Below are positions 9,867 through 19,468 of a stretch of 64,000 nt of DNA, piece after piece; within the stretch, counting starts at the first letter, position 1, and the number at the start of each line of letters is the position of its first letter. The DNA comes from Enterobacter mori (lineage in GTDB: Bacteria; Pseudomonadota; Gammaproteobacteria; Enterobacterales; Enterobacteriaceae): NCBI RefSeq assembly GCF_025244905.1, contig NZ_CP104285.1, positions 3,596,001 to 3,660,000 on the forward strand, read 5' to 3'. The position numbers and the translations under genes are program-made. The notes beneath the pieces are model-generated. The model was given only the letters and a program-made list of their open reading frames with translations, was not told the origin of the DNA and made no database searches.

Positions 9867-10360
9867 GTATTTTGTAGAAATTGTTGCCAGAGCGTTTTCA
9901 ATGCGTATTCCGTTGCCTGGCGGCGTACGCTTTCGCGGTCGCCACTGAAGCACTCCCGACGGGTGATCCCTTCCCCTTTGGACGTGGCAAACCCAAACCA
10001 GACGGTGCCGACAGGCTTCACATCGCTGCCGCCATCCGGCCCTGCGATACCGCTGATGGAAATGGCGTAATCTGCACGCGCCTCTTTCAGCGCACCAATG
10101 GCCATCTCAATCACCACCGGTTCGCTCACCGCGCCATGCTGTTCGAGTGTCGATTCACGGACGCCAATCATCTGTGCTTTAGCTTCGTTACTGTAGGTCA
10201 CAAAACCGCGTTCAAACCAGGCGGAACTTCCGGCAATGTCCGTAATCACTTTGGCAACCCAACCGCCAGTACAGGACTCCGCCGTTGTGAGGGTCGCCCC
10301 ACGCTGTTTAAGCGCCAGCCCTACCACTTCGCTAAGCTGCATCAATTCATGGTCAGTCAT
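9863..10360 (-). CDS. pncC: Nicotinamide-nucleotide amidase PncC (YgaD, CinA C-terminal family)
   Basis: Deamidates NMN to nicotinate mononucleotide in the pyridine nucleotide salvage cycle. 165 residues from MTDHELMQLSEVVG; diagnostic motifs TTAESCTGGWVAKVITDIAGSS, GFVTYSNEAK and SISGIAGPDGGS are complete. A GGAG-type ribosome site precedes the ATG at 10360; an alternative start 11 codons upstream lacks family support. Located directly upstream of recA as in E. coli; its 3' end overlaps the recA -35 region. Confidence 0.96.
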   Translation of the reverse strand: MTDHELMQLSEVVGLALKQRGATLTTAESCTGGWVAKVITDIAGSSAWFERGFVTYSNEAKAQMIGVRESTLEQHGAVSEPVVIEMAIGALKEARADYAISISGIAGPDGGSDVKPVGTVWFGFATSKGEGITRRECFSGDRESVRRQATEYALKTLWQQFLQNT

Positions 10361-10453
10361 TCTCGCTCCAGGCATCAGAAAAACGTGCTGCACAAGATAG
10401 CACTTTCTCGTCAGATATGGGGATGAGCTTGCGGTTTTACGAGGGGACTTCAG

Positions 10454-10480
10454 AAAAAAGCCGATGCAGGCGCACCGGCT
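10454..10480 (-). terminator. Intrinsic terminator of the zinc ABC operon
   Basis: On the minus strand AGCCGGTGCGCCTGCATCGGCT forms an imperfect GC stem (AGCCG.../CGGCT) and runs straight into TTTTTT, nine bases beyond the stop codon of the substrate-binding protein gene. Confidence 0.85.
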
Positions 10481-10489
10481 CTGGGCACG

Positions 10490-11368
10490 TTATTTCATGC
10501 TGTTCGCAATCGTATCGACATTGTGACGAAACGCCTTAACGTAGGTGTCCGCTACGCCGCCTTTTGACGACAGCGCTTCCGGGTAGAGTTCGCCTCCCGG
10601 CTGCGCACCCGTGGCGCTGGCAATCTGTTTCACCAGTCGCGGGTCAAGCTGGTTTTCCATGAACCAGGTTTTTACGCCGTCGGCTTTAATCTGATTAATG
10701 ATCTCAGCCACCTGTGCCGCACTGGCCTCGCTCTCTGACGACAGCCCCTGCGGGGCCATAAACGTCACGCCGTAGGCGCGGCTGAAATAACCGAACGCGT
10801 CATGGCTGGTCAGCACCTTGCGCTTATCCTTCGGGATCGCGCTAAAACGCGTTTTGGCCCAGCTATCCAGCTGGTTAAGCTGTGCGATATACGGTTTTCC
10901 GGAAGCTTCCAGCGCAGCTTTATCTTCCGGGTCAGCGTTCACCAGCCCGTCCAGAATATTTTGTGCATACAGCGCCCCGTTCGCCGCGCTGTTCCACGCG
11001 TGCGGATCGGTCACGGTTTTACCGTCCTCTTCCAGCGTGTGGGTTTTCACCCCGGTAGAGGCCACCACCAGTTGCCCCTTAAATCCGGAGGCCTTCACCA
11101 GCCGGTCGAGCCAGCCCTCCAGTCCCAGACCGTTGACCACCACCACATCAGCCTTATTCAGCGCCGCGCTGTCTTTCGGTGACGGTTCGAAGGTATGCGG
11201 GTCGCCGTCCGGCCCTACCAGCGTCGTCACTTTCACGTGGTCCCCTCCCACTTCCTGAGTTATGTCACCCAATATTGAAAAACTGGTCACCACGTTGAGC
11301 GTTTTCGCCATCACACCGTGCGACATCATCCCCAGCGCGAGCGCCACAGCTAACCCTGTACGTTTCAT
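10490..11368 (-). CDS. Zinc-type ABC transporter periplasmic binding protein (cluster A-I, ZnuA/TroA family)
   Basis: Captures a divalent metal in the periplasm and delivers it to the permease encoded just upstream. 292 residues with a signal peptide (MKRTGLAVALALGMMSHGVMA). Predicted metal ligands are His58 (GDPHTF), His123 (DPHAW), His189 (TSHDAFGYF) and Glu264 (LYPEAL). A third His rather than Glu is typical of zinc rather than manganese binders. The His/Asp-rich loop of ZnuA is absent; only a short HTLEEDGKTV segment lies there, as in AztC-like proteins. The ATG at 11371 is an alternative start three bases upstream; the AGGAG spacing favours 11368. A Zur-type box precedes the operon. Confidence 0.88.
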   Translation of the reverse strand: MKRTGLAVALALGMMSHGVMAKTLNVVTSFSILGDITQEVGGDHVKVTTLVGPDGDPHTFEPSPKDSAALNKADVVVVNGLGLEGWLDRLVKASGFKGQLVVASTGVKTHTLEEDGKTVTDPHAWNSAANGALYAQNILDGLVNADPEDKAALEASGKPYIAQLNQLDSWAKTRFSAIPKDKRKVLTSHDAFGYFSRAYGVTFMAPQGLSSESEASAAQVAEIINQIKADGVKTWFMENQLDPRLVKQIASATGAQPGGELYPEALSSKGGVADTYVKAFRHNVDTIANSMK

Positions 11369-11382
11369 CATTTCTCCTTGCG

Positions 11383-12243
11383 TTAAAAAAGCGCCCGCAG
11401 GCTGCCAGCCAGCCTGCTGCGCGTGCCAAATAAAACAGAGATAAAGAACAGCGCGCTGGCGGTGAGCACGATGGATGGCCCCGCAGGCAAACTCGCCGCC
11501 CAGGAGAGGCTTAAGCCCAGCCACGCACAGAAAATACCGCTGATACCCGCCGTCAATAACAACCCAGGTAACGTGCGTACCCAGCAGCGTGCGGCCACCG
11601 CGGGGAGCATCATCAGCCCGACGGCCATCAGCGTGCCAAGTACCTGAAACCCGGCCACAAGGTTAAGCACCAGCAGCGCCAGAAACAGGCCATGCAATAA
11701 GCCAGGTAACCCGCGAGCATTCACCTGCAGCCAGGCGGTATCAAAGGCTTCTGTCACCAGCCCGCGGTAGAAAATCGCCAGCGTGATAAGAGTGACGATG
11801 CACACACCGGTGACAAACAGCGCGGCGTTGTTGTCCACCGCAAGAATGGAGCCAAACAACAGATGCAGCAGATCGACATTCGACCCGCGCAGCGACACCA
11901 GCGTGACCCCCAGCGCCAGCGAGCCAAGATAAAACCCGGCAAAGCTGGCATCTTCTTTCAGCGGCGTGCGTCGACTGACCAGACCGGCCAGCAGCGCCAC
12001 GGTAATTCCCGCGATAAAACCGCCAATACTCATCGCCAGCAGCGACATACCGCTGAGCAAATACCCCACGGCGACACCCGGCAAAATGGCGTGAGAAAGG
12101 GCGTCGCCCATCAGGCTCATCCGGCGCAGCTGAAGAAACACGCCGAGCGCGGTGGTGCTGACGGAGAGCGCCAGGCAAACCACCAGCGCGCGACGCATAA
12201 AGCCGTACTCAATAAACGGCTGAAAAAAGAGATGCCAGATCAT
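11383..12243 (-). CDS. Zinc-type ABC transporter permease (ZnuB family)
   Basis: Inner-membrane permease of 286 residues with about eight or nine hydrophobic helices. The family segment RRMSLMGDALSHAILPGVAVGYLL (residues about 40-63) includes the cytoplasmic coupling loop that contacts the ATPase. Starts MIWHLFFQPFIEYGF; the ATG overlaps the stop of the ATPase gene in an ATGA junction, indicating coupled translation. A start upstream inside the ATPase gene is possible but gives an unconserved extension. Confidence 0.9.
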   Translation of the reverse strand: MIWHLFFQPFIEYGFMRRALVVCLALSVSTTALGVFLQLRRMSLMGDALSHAILPGVAVGYLLSGMSLLAMSIGGFIAGITVALLAGLVSRRTPLKEDASFAGFYLGSLALGVTLVSLRGSNVDLLHLLFGSILAVDNNAALFVTGVCIVTLITLAIFYRGLVTEAFDTAWLQVNARGLPGLLHGLFLALLVLNLVAGFQVLGTLMAVGLMMLPAVAARCWVRTLPGLLLTAGISGIFCAWLGLSLSWAASLPAGPSIVLTASALFFISVLFGTRSRLAGSLRALF

Positions 12244-12893
12244 GCCACCCTCACCCGCTCGGTTTTCCACTGGGGAACGTCAGCATCCAGCCGTAACGTC
12301 TGCGGGAAATGGCGCGACACGCGCTCGCTGTCGTGCAGTACCGCGAGCAGCGTTTGCCCCTGCATATACATCTCCAGCATCAGGTCCATCAGCACGTTGC
12401 AGGTGGCTTCATCGACCCCGGTAAAGGGTTCATCCAGCATCACCAGCGGTGCCTGCTGTACCAGGACGCGGGCAAACAGCATGCGCTGAAACTGTCCGCC
12501 GGAGAGTTCATCGATGGTGGATAACGCCATGGATCCCAGCCCCACACGCTCAAGCGCGCCACTTATGCGCAGACGCGCTTCGCGGCGAAAACCGGCGAAA
12601 AGGGAAATACCGGGCCAGCAGCCCATGCTTACCACGTCCTGTACGGTCAGCGGAAACTGCGCCTCCAGCGCGTGACGCTGTGCCAGCCAGCCGATTACCG
12701 GGCGCTTACCCTGCCAGCGGAAGCCGCCGCTGACGGGAGGGATAAACCCCGCCAGCGTTTTCAGCAGCGTGGATTTTCCGCAGCCGTTAGCCCCGATAAT
12801 GGCGGTCATGCTTCCGCGCTCAATCGTGCCCGAGAGGGGCCACGTAACGGGCTGGCGGTCATAGCCCGCGACCAGTTCGTTCATCACAATCAT
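12240..12893 (-). CDS. Zinc-type ABC transporter ATP-binding protein
   Basis: ATPase of 217 residues powering the importer. Walker A GANGCGKST (residues 34-42), Q-loop WLAQRHALEAQFP, ABC signature LSGGQFQRMLFAR, Walker B PLVMLDEP and the switch His in AVLHDSERV are all present. It lacks the C-terminal extension seen in ZnuC. The ATG overlaps the stop of a 35-residue ORF (ATGA). A Met three codons downstream is another possible start. Confidence 0.9.
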   Translation of the reverse strand: MIVMNELVAGYDRQPVTWPLSGTIERGSMTAIIGANGCGKSTLLKTLAGFIPPVSGGFRWQGKRPVIGWLAQRHALEAQFPLTVQDVVSMGCWPGISLFAGFRREARLRISGALERVGLGSMALSTIDELSGGQFQRMLFARVLVQQAPLVMLDEPFTGVDEATCNVLMDLMLEMYMQGQTLLAVLHDSERVSRHFPQTLRLDADVPQWKTERVRVA

Positions 12894-12997
12894 GGCAATG
12901 CCACCGCCCAGCGCACGGCCAGCCCGATAAAGACAACAAGCACCAGCGCCAGCAAAAGCCGAACCAGGGCAGAGAGAGAAAAAAGGGACGTTGACAT
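12890..12997 (-). CDS. Small single-pass membrane protein, 35 residues, first cistron of the zinc ABC operon
   Basis: Not a gene I recognise. Reading from ATG at 12997 gives MSTSLFSLSALVRLLLALVL, then a further hydrophobic stretch including VVFIGLAVRW, ending ALP. Residues about 8-28 form one convincing transmembrane helix. Its TGA overlaps the ATG of the ATPase gene in an ATGA junction, the same coupling used further down the operon, which argues for real translation. An in-frame ATG at 13009 would add four residues (MDVE). It lies directly downstream of the Zur-type box. It could be an accessory subunit of the transporter, a leader peptide, or only a translation-coupling device. Confidence 0.55.
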   Translation of the reverse strand: MSTSLFSLSALVRLLLALVLVVFIGLAVRWAVALP

Positions 12998-13014
12998 CTC
13001 GACATCCATTAAAC

Positions 13015-13027
13015 GTTATAACATAAC
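13015..13027 (-). promoter_or_regulatory. Zur box (zinc uptake repressor operator)
   Basis: Minus strand GTTATGTTATAAC against the Zur core GTTATA-N-TATAAC: one mismatch in twelve defined positions, with A/T-rich flanks (AAAC, AATA) as in znu and zinT operators. It lies 18 bases upstream of the small ORF and thus at the promoter of the whole operon. This is the main sequence evidence that the transporter carries zinc. Confidence 0.8.
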
Positions 13028-13099
13028 AATAATAAAAGGTAGTTAAGATGTAAATGGCCGGTTTGAAAAGGGAGTATGGCGAAATGTTTCTACAAACTT

Positions 13100-13132
13100 C
13101 CCTCTCCCGTGGGAGAGGGTTAGGGTGAGGGC
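13100..13132. repeat. Palindromic CCCTCTCCC/GGGAGAGGG intergenic repeat, copy 2
   Basis: CCCTCTCCCGTGGGAGAGGG followed by TTAGGGTGAGGGC, in the orientation opposite to the copies at 396 and 17261. It lies between the zinc operon promoter and the 3' end of mltB, next to a REP element. Confidence 0.85.
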
Positions 13133-13159
13133 ATCAGGCCGCACCGTGCGTGCAGCCAT

Positions 13160-13191
13160 GCCGGGTGGCGGCGTTGCCTTACCCGGCCTAC
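13160..13191. repeat. REP (repetitive extragenic palindrome) element
   Basis: GCCGGGTGGCGGCGTTGCCT continuing into TACCCGGCCTAC: the classic REP palindrome with arms GCCGGGT and ACCCGGC. It lies just past the mltB stop codon, the usual place for REP elements, where they stabilise mRNA 3' ends or bind gyrase/IHF. Confidence 0.85.
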
Positions 13192-13204
13192 CCGCTGGTA
13201 CGAC

Positions 13205-14305
13205 TTACTGACTAAACGGCGATGCCGCCGGCACCCGGGCCTGCGATACCGCCAGCCCCAGCTGCCACACCGCCATTGCATAGTGGGTGCTGTGGTTATA
13301 ACGGGTGATGGTGTAGAAGTTCGGCATGCCGTACCAGTACTGATAACCGGTTCCCACATCCAGACGCAACAGACTCACCTGATCGACATTGCCCAGCGGC
13401 TGCGTTGGCGTTAAGCCTGCCGCCGTCAGCTGTGCAACGCTGTATTTGGTTTTGAAACCGTTTTCCAGACCAAACGCCTCGCCGTTTGCCTGCACCGCAA
13501 CTTGTCCACCCGGCGTCCAGCCGTGCGCTTTGAAGTAGTTCGCCACGCTGCCGATGGCATCCACCGGATCCCACAGGTTGATGTGACCATCACCGTTAAA
13601 GTCGACGGCATATTGCTTATAGGAGGACGGCATAAACTGACCGTAGCCCATCGCACCGGCAAACGACCCTTTCAGATCCAGCGGGTCGTCCTGTTCGCTG
13701 CGCGCCATCAGCAGGAAGGTTTCCAGCTCGGAAGAGAAATACTCCGCGCGGCGCGGGTAGTTAAAGGAGAGCGTCGCCAGCGCATCCAGGATGCGGGTTT
13801 TACCCATCACGCGGCCCCAGCGGGTTTCCACGCCAATAATCCCGACGATGATTTCAGGCGGTACGCCGTAGGTCTGCCACGCGCGGTTAAGCGCATCTTC
13901 ATACTGATTCCAGAACACCACGCCGTTTTGCACGTTGTCCGGGGTAATAAACTGTTTACGATAGCGCAGCCACGCACCGTTTGGTCCGGTCGGCACTTGT
14001 GCCGTCGGTGCCTGGCGGTCCATCAGGCGCAGCACGTAGTCCAGACGCTTGGCCTGAGACAAAATTTCATGCAGCTGCTGTCTGTCAAAGCCGTGTTTGC
14101 TCACCATTTTATCGATGAACTGCTCGGCCGCCGGGTTATTCGCGAAGTCGCCGCCCATCTGCATCATATTGTGCTGCGGCTCCAGCAGGAATCCTCCGGA
14201 TGGCGCACCCGCCGTTTGCTGAACGGCTTCGGTCTTAGGTTTACTACTACAGGCAGACAGCAGAATAAGCGCTGGCAACAGCGCTGCATAACGACGCTTG
14301 AACAT
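13205..14305 (-). CDS. mltB: Membrane-bound lytic murein transglycosylase B (lipoprotein)
   Basis: Outer-membrane lipoprotein that cleaves the MurNAc-GlcNAc bond of peptidoglycan, forming 1,6-anhydro ends. 366 residues; signal peptide with lipobox LLSAC, so Cys19 is the lipidated residue. The catalytic Glu is Glu160 in GVETRWG. An EF-hand-like segment DFNGDGHINLWD follows the core, as in E. coli MltB, which binds calcium. Start chosen at 14305 because MFKRRYAALLP matches the family; the frame stays open upstream. Confidence 0.97.
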   Translation of the reverse strand: MFKRRYAALLPALILLSACSSKPKTEAVQQTAGAPSGGFLLEPQHNMMQMGGDFANNPAAEQFIDKMVSKHGFDRQQLHEILSQAKRLDYVLRLMDRQAPTAQVPTGPNGAWLRYRKQFITPDNVQNGVVFWNQYEDALNRAWQTYGVPPEIIVGIIGVETRWGRVMGKTRILDALATLSFNYPRRAEYFSSELETFLLMARSEQDDPLDLKGSFAGAMGYGQFMPSSYKQYAVDFNGDGHINLWDPVDAIGSVANYFKAHGWTPGGQVAVQANGEAFGLENGFKTKYSVAQLTAAGLTPTQPLGNVDQVSLLRLDVGTGYQYWYGMPNFYTITRYNHSTHYAMAVWQLGLAVSQARVPAASPFSQ

Positions 14306-14467
14306 GAGACATCCATTTAACGGGTTCGATAAGAACCCAGTATGGTAAAGCATCCGCAACACCTCAAGGAAGTGGTACGCACCTCCCCAACCCAAATCCG
14401 CGCTTTTTTCCACCGAAAACCATTGACCCCATCAATAAACTTTCAAAATAATCTATTTTTCTTTCAT

Positions 14468-14483
14468 TGTGAGATCTAACTAA
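14468..14483 (+). promoter_or_regulatory. Possible CRP half-site upstream of srlA
   Basis: TGTGAGATCTAACTAA: a good left half (TGTGA) but a poor right half. CRP control of srl is known in E. coli, and this site lies about 80 bases before the srlA ATG. Weak on sequence alone. Confidence 0.3.
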
Positions 14484-14506
14484 CACTTTAAAACCTTTCA
14501 AAGTGA

Positions 14507-16077
<1,571 letters not shown>

Positions 16078-16089
16078 GAGGTTCCTGCG

Positions 16090-16452
16090 ATGACCGTCAT
16101 TTACCAGACCACCATTACCCGCATCGGCCAGAGCGCGGCCGACGCGCTCAGCGACCAGATGCTGATCACCTTCCGCGAAGGCGCCCCGGCGGATATCGAA
16201 GAGTTTTGTTTTATCCATTGCCACGGCGAGCTGAACGGTGAGCTGAAGGCCGGAAGCCAGCTGGAGCTGGGCGAGGCGCGCTATGCCGTCACCGCCGTTG
16301 GCGACGTGGCCGAGCAAAACCTGCGCGAGCTGGGGCACATCACCCTGCGTTTCGACGGCCAGCCGCAGGCCGAGTATCCCGGTACAGTTCACGTCGCGGG
16401 CCCGGTTCCGCAGGCTGTCACCCCAGGCTGTACGTTAAAATTTGTTGCGTAA
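16090..16452 (+). CDS. srlB: PTS glucitol/sorbitol-specific EIIA component SrlB
   Basis: Soluble phosphocarrier between HPr and SrlE. 120 residues; the active-site His is His43 in EEFCFIHCHGEL. 12 bases downstream of srlE with its own AGGTTCC-type ribosome site. Confidence 0.97.
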   Translation: MTVIYQTTITRIGQSAADALSDQMLITFREGAPADIEEFCFIHCHGELNGELKAGSQLELGEARYAVTAVGDVAEQNLRELGHITLRFDGQPQAEYPGTVHVAGPVPQAVTPGCTLKFVA

Positions 16453-16466
16453 TTAAGGAGAAACAC

Positions 16467-17246
16467 ATGAGTCAGGTTGCCGTTGTCATTGGTGGAGGAC
16501 AAACCTTAGGCGAGTTCCTCTGCCGTGGGCTTGCCGCAGAGGGTTACCACGTGGCGGTAGTGGACATCCAGAGTGAAAAAGCTGCCCGCGTGGCGGACGC
16601 CCTCAACACCGAGTTTGGCGAAGGAATGGCGTACGGGTTTGGCGCCGACGCCACCAGCGAGCAAAGCGTGATGGCGCTGGCCCGCGGCGTGGACGAGATT
16701 TTTGGCCGCACCGACCTGCTGGTCTACAGCGCGGGCATTGCGAAAGCGGCCTTTATCAGCGATTTTGAGCTGGGGGATTTTGACCGCTCGCTGCAGGTGA
16801 ATCTGGTGGGCTATTTCCTCTGCGCCCGCGAGTTTTCCCGCCTGATGATCCGCGACGGCATTCAGGGGCGCATCATTCAGATCAACTCGAAATCCGGGAA
16901 AGTGGGCAGCAAGCACAACTCCGGCTACAGCGCGGCGAAGTTTGGCGGCGTGGGGCTGACGCAGTCTCTTGCGCTGGATCTGGCCGAGTACGGCATTACG
17001 GTGCATTCGCTGATGCTGGGCAACCTGCTGAAATCGCCGATGTTCCAGTCCCTGCTGCCGCAGTATGCCACCAAGCTCGGCATCAAAGCGGAAGAAGTGG
17101 AGCAGTACTACATCGATAAAGTGCCGCTGAAGCGCGGGTGCGATTATCAGGACGTGCTGAATATGCTGCTGTTTTACGCCAGCCCGAAAGCCTCGTACTG
17201 CACCGGGCAGTCGATTAACGTCACCGGTGGGCAGGTGATGTTCTGA
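16467..17246 (+). CDS. srlD: Sorbitol-6-phosphate 2-dehydrogenase SrlD
   Basis: Oxidises sorbitol-6-phosphate to fructose-6-phosphate with NAD+. Short-chain dehydrogenase of 259 residues: nucleotide-binding VVIGGGQTLGEFLCRG at the N-terminus, catalytic Ser in INSKSGK and the YxxxK pair in SGYSAAKFGG. Strong AAGGAG site upstream. A palindromic repeat separates it from srlM. Confidence 0.98.
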   Translation: MSQVAVVIGGGQTLGEFLCRGLAAEGYHVAVVDIQSEKAARVADALNTEFGEGMAYGFGADATSEQSVMALARGVDEIFGRTDLLVYSAGIAKAAFISDFELGDFDRSLQVNLVGYFLCAREFSRLMIRDGIQGRIIQINSKSGKVGSKHNSGYSAAKFGGVGLTQSLALDLAEYGITVHSLMLGNLLKSPMFQSLLPQYATKLGIKAEEVEQYYIDKVPLKRGCDYQDVLNMLLFYASPKASYCTGQSINVTGGQVMF

Positions 17247-17260
17247 TCGAGCGGCCTGAT

Positions 17261-17294
17261 GCCCTCACCCTAACCCTCTCCCACAGGGAGAGGG
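17261..17294. repeat. Palindromic CCCTCTCCC/GGGAGAGGG intergenic repeat, copy 3
   Basis: GCCCTCACCCTAACCCTCTC then CCACAGGGAGAGGG. It sits inside the srl operon between srlD and srlM, so its hairpin may set a boundary between the abundant enzyme mRNA and the downstream regulator genes. Confidence 0.85.
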
Positions 17295-17313
17295 AATACA
17301 ATAAGGAGCCGAT

Positions 17314-17673
17314 ATGGTCACCGCACTCATCACCGTTGCCGCCCTCGCCTGGCTTTGCCAGATGGCGTTTGGCGGCTGGCAAATCCATCAATTTAACCGC
17401 GCGTTTGATGCCCTGTGCCAGAAAGGCCGCGTGGGCGTCGGGCGTTCCGGCGGACGCTTTAAGCCACGCGTCGTGGTGGCAATCGCGCTGGATGAAAACA
17501 ATAACGTCTGCGATTCCCTCATCATGCGCGGCATGACCGTCTTCGCCCGTCCGGTGAAAATCCAGGCAATCAACGGCATTTCGCTGCAGGAATTACGGCC
17601 TGATGTGATCTTTCCCCATGATCCACTCTGTCAGAATGCACTATCATTAGCGCTTAATCTGAAACATGGATAA
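17314..17673 (+). CDS. srlM: Glucitol operon activator SrlM (GutM)
   Basis: Activator of the srl operon, 119 residues. N-terminal hydrophobic segment ALITVAALAWLCQMAFGGWQ suggests membrane anchoring, followed by GRVGVGRSGGRFKPRVVVAIALDE typical of GutM. An AAGGAG site lies seven bases upstream. Conserved position between srlD and srlR. Confidence 0.93.
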   Translation: MVTALITVAALAWLCQMAFGGWQIHQFNRAFDALCQKGRVGVGRSGGRFKPRVVVAIALDENNNVCDSLIMRGMTVFARPVKIQAINGISLQELRPDVIFPHDPLCQNALSLALNLKHG

Positions 17674-17736
17674 TTTCGTTGTGAAAGCTATAGACTTGCG
17701 AAATTATCATTTCGCAACCTAAGGAACGAAGCGCCT

Positions 17737-18510
17737 ATGAAACCTCGTCAGCGGCAGGCGGCCATTCTCGAACATCTGCAAAAGCAGGGAAAATGTTCGG
17801 TAGAGGATCTGGCCCACTACTTTGACACCACCGGCACGACAATACGCAAGGACCTGGTATTGCTCGAAAACTCTGGCGCCGTCATTCGAACCTACGGCGG
17901 CGTGGTGCTCAATAAAGACGAAGCGGACCCGCCAATCGATCACAAAACGCTGATCAATACCCACCAGAAAGCGCTCATTGCCGAAGCCGCCGTAAAATTT
18001 ATCCAGGACGGTGATTCCATCATTCTGGATGCAGGCAGTACCGTCCTGCAGATGATCCCGCTACTCAGCCGCTTTAACAACATCACGGTGATGACCAACA
18101 GCCTGCACATCGTCAACGCCCTGTCGGAGTTCGATAGCGAGCAGACCATTCTGATGCCCGGCGGCACTTTCCGCAAAAAATCGGCGTCATTTCACGGTCA
18201 GCTGGCGGAGAATGCCTTCGACCACTTCAGCTTTGATAAACTGTTTATGGGTACCGACGGCATCGACCTGAACGCGGGCGTTACGACGTTCAACGAGGTA
18301 TTCAGCGTCAGTAAAGCCATGTGCAACGCCGCGCGGGAAGTGATTTTGATGGCAGACTCGTCGAAGTTTGGCCGCAAAAGCCCCAACATTGTCTGTAGCC
18401 TTGAAAGCGTTGATAAGCTGATTACCGACGCGGGTATCGATCCGGCGTTCAAGAAAGCGCTGGAAGAGAAAGGAATCGACGTGATCGTAACCGGAGAGAG
18501 AGATGAGTGA
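17737..18510 (+). CDS. srlR: DeoR-family glucitol operon repressor SrlR (GutR)
   Basis: Represses the srl operon in the absence of sorbitol. 257 residues: N-terminal DeoR HTH ([31 protein letters not shown]; residues 3-57) followed by a DeoRC sugar-phosphate-sensing domain with [11 protein letters not shown] and [16 protein letters not shown]. Its end overlaps the gutQ start by 8 bases. Confidence 0.97.
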   Translation: MKPRQRQAAILEHLQKQGKCSVEDLAHYFDTTGTTIRKDLVLLENSGAVIRTYGGVVLNKDEADPPIDHKTLINTHQKALIAEAAVKFIQDGDSIILDAGSTVLQMIPLLSRFNNITVMTNSLHIVNALSEFDSEQTILMPGGTFRKKSASFHGQLAENAFDHFSFDKLFMGTDGIDLNAGVTTFNEVFSVSKAMCNAAREVILMADSSKFGRKSPNIVCSLESVDKLITDAGIDPAFKKALEEKGIDVIVTGERDE

Positions 18511-19468
18511 TTTTCTGTTAGAAACGGGCCGCCAGACGCTGATGCTGGAGCTGCAGGAAGCCAGCCGCCTGCCGGAACGTCTGGGCGAAGATTTTGTCCG
18601 CGCCGCCAACACTATTATCCACTGCGAAGGCAAAGTGATCGTGGCGGGCATCGGTAAATCCGGCCATATCGGCAAAAAGATTGCCGCGACGCTCGCCAGC
18701 ACCGGCACCCCGGCATTCTTCGTGCATCCTGCCGAAGCGCTGCACGGCGATCTGGGGATGATTGAAAACCGCGACGTGATGCTGTTTATCTCCTACTCCG
18801 GTGCGGCCAAAGAGCTGGACCTGATTATTCCACGACTGCAGGAAAAATCGGTCGCCCTGCTGGCAATGACCGGCAAATCTCGCTCGCCGCTGGCGCTGGC
18901 CGCCAAAGCGACGCTGGATATTTCCGTTGAGCGTGAAGCCTGTCCGATGCACCTCGCTCCGACCTCCAGCACCGTTAACACCCTGATGATGGGCGACGCG
19001 CTGGCAATGGCGGTGATGCAGGCGCGCGGCTTTAACGAAGAAGATTTCGCCCGTTCGCATCCGGCAGGTGCACTCGGGGCACGCCTGCTCAACAAGGTTC
19101 ACCACCTGATGCGCACCGACGATGCCATTCCGCAGGTCAAACTCGATACCAGCGTCATGGACGCGATGCTGGAGCTGAGCCGCACCGGTCTGGGGCTGGT
19201 TGCGGTGTGCGATGACAACGGGAGCGTTGAGGGCGTGTTCACCGACGGCGACCTGCGCCGCTGGCTGGTGGGCGGTGGCAGGCTGGAAACCAAAGTGTCG
19301 GACGCCATGACCAAAGGCGGGCTGACGCTCAACGCCGGGAGCCGCGCCATTGAAGCCAAAGAGGTGCTGATGAAGCGCAAAATCACCGCCGCACCGGTGG
19401 TGGATGATGCCGGCAGGCTGTGCGGCGCCATCAACCTGCAGGACTTCTACCAGGCCGGAATTATCTAA
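18503..19468 (+). CDS. gutQ: D-arabinose 5-phosphate isomerase GutQ
   Basis: Interconverts ribulose-5-phosphate and arabinose-5-phosphate. 321 residues: SIS domain (about 35-170) with [20 protein letters not shown] and [10 protein letters not shown], then two CBS domains (about 200-320) with [12 protein letters not shown] paralogue of KdsD; the srl copy may signal or bypass KDO supply. Its stop codon overlaps the convergent norR stop (19465-19468). Confidence 0.96.
   Translation: MSDFLLETGRQTLMLELQEASRLPERLGEDFVRAANTIIHCEGKVIVAGIGKSGHIGKKIAATLASTGTPAFFVHPAEALHGDLGMIENRDVMLFISYSGAAKELDLIIPRLQEKSVALLAMTGKSRSPLALAAKATLDISVEREACPMHLAPTSSTVNTLMMGDALAMAVMQARGFNEEDFARSHPAGALGARLLNKVHHLMRTDDAIPQVKLDTSVMDAMLELSRTGLGLVAVCDDNGSVEGVFTDGDLRRWLVGGGRLETKVSDAMTKGGLTLNAGSRAIEAKEVLMKRKITAAPVVDDAGRLCGAINLQDFYQAGII

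Noticed and set aside
10490..11524. Longer start for the zinc-binding protein at 11524
   Set aside because: The added 52 residues overlap the permease gene and would hide the signal peptide; the start near 11368 has a good ribosome site.
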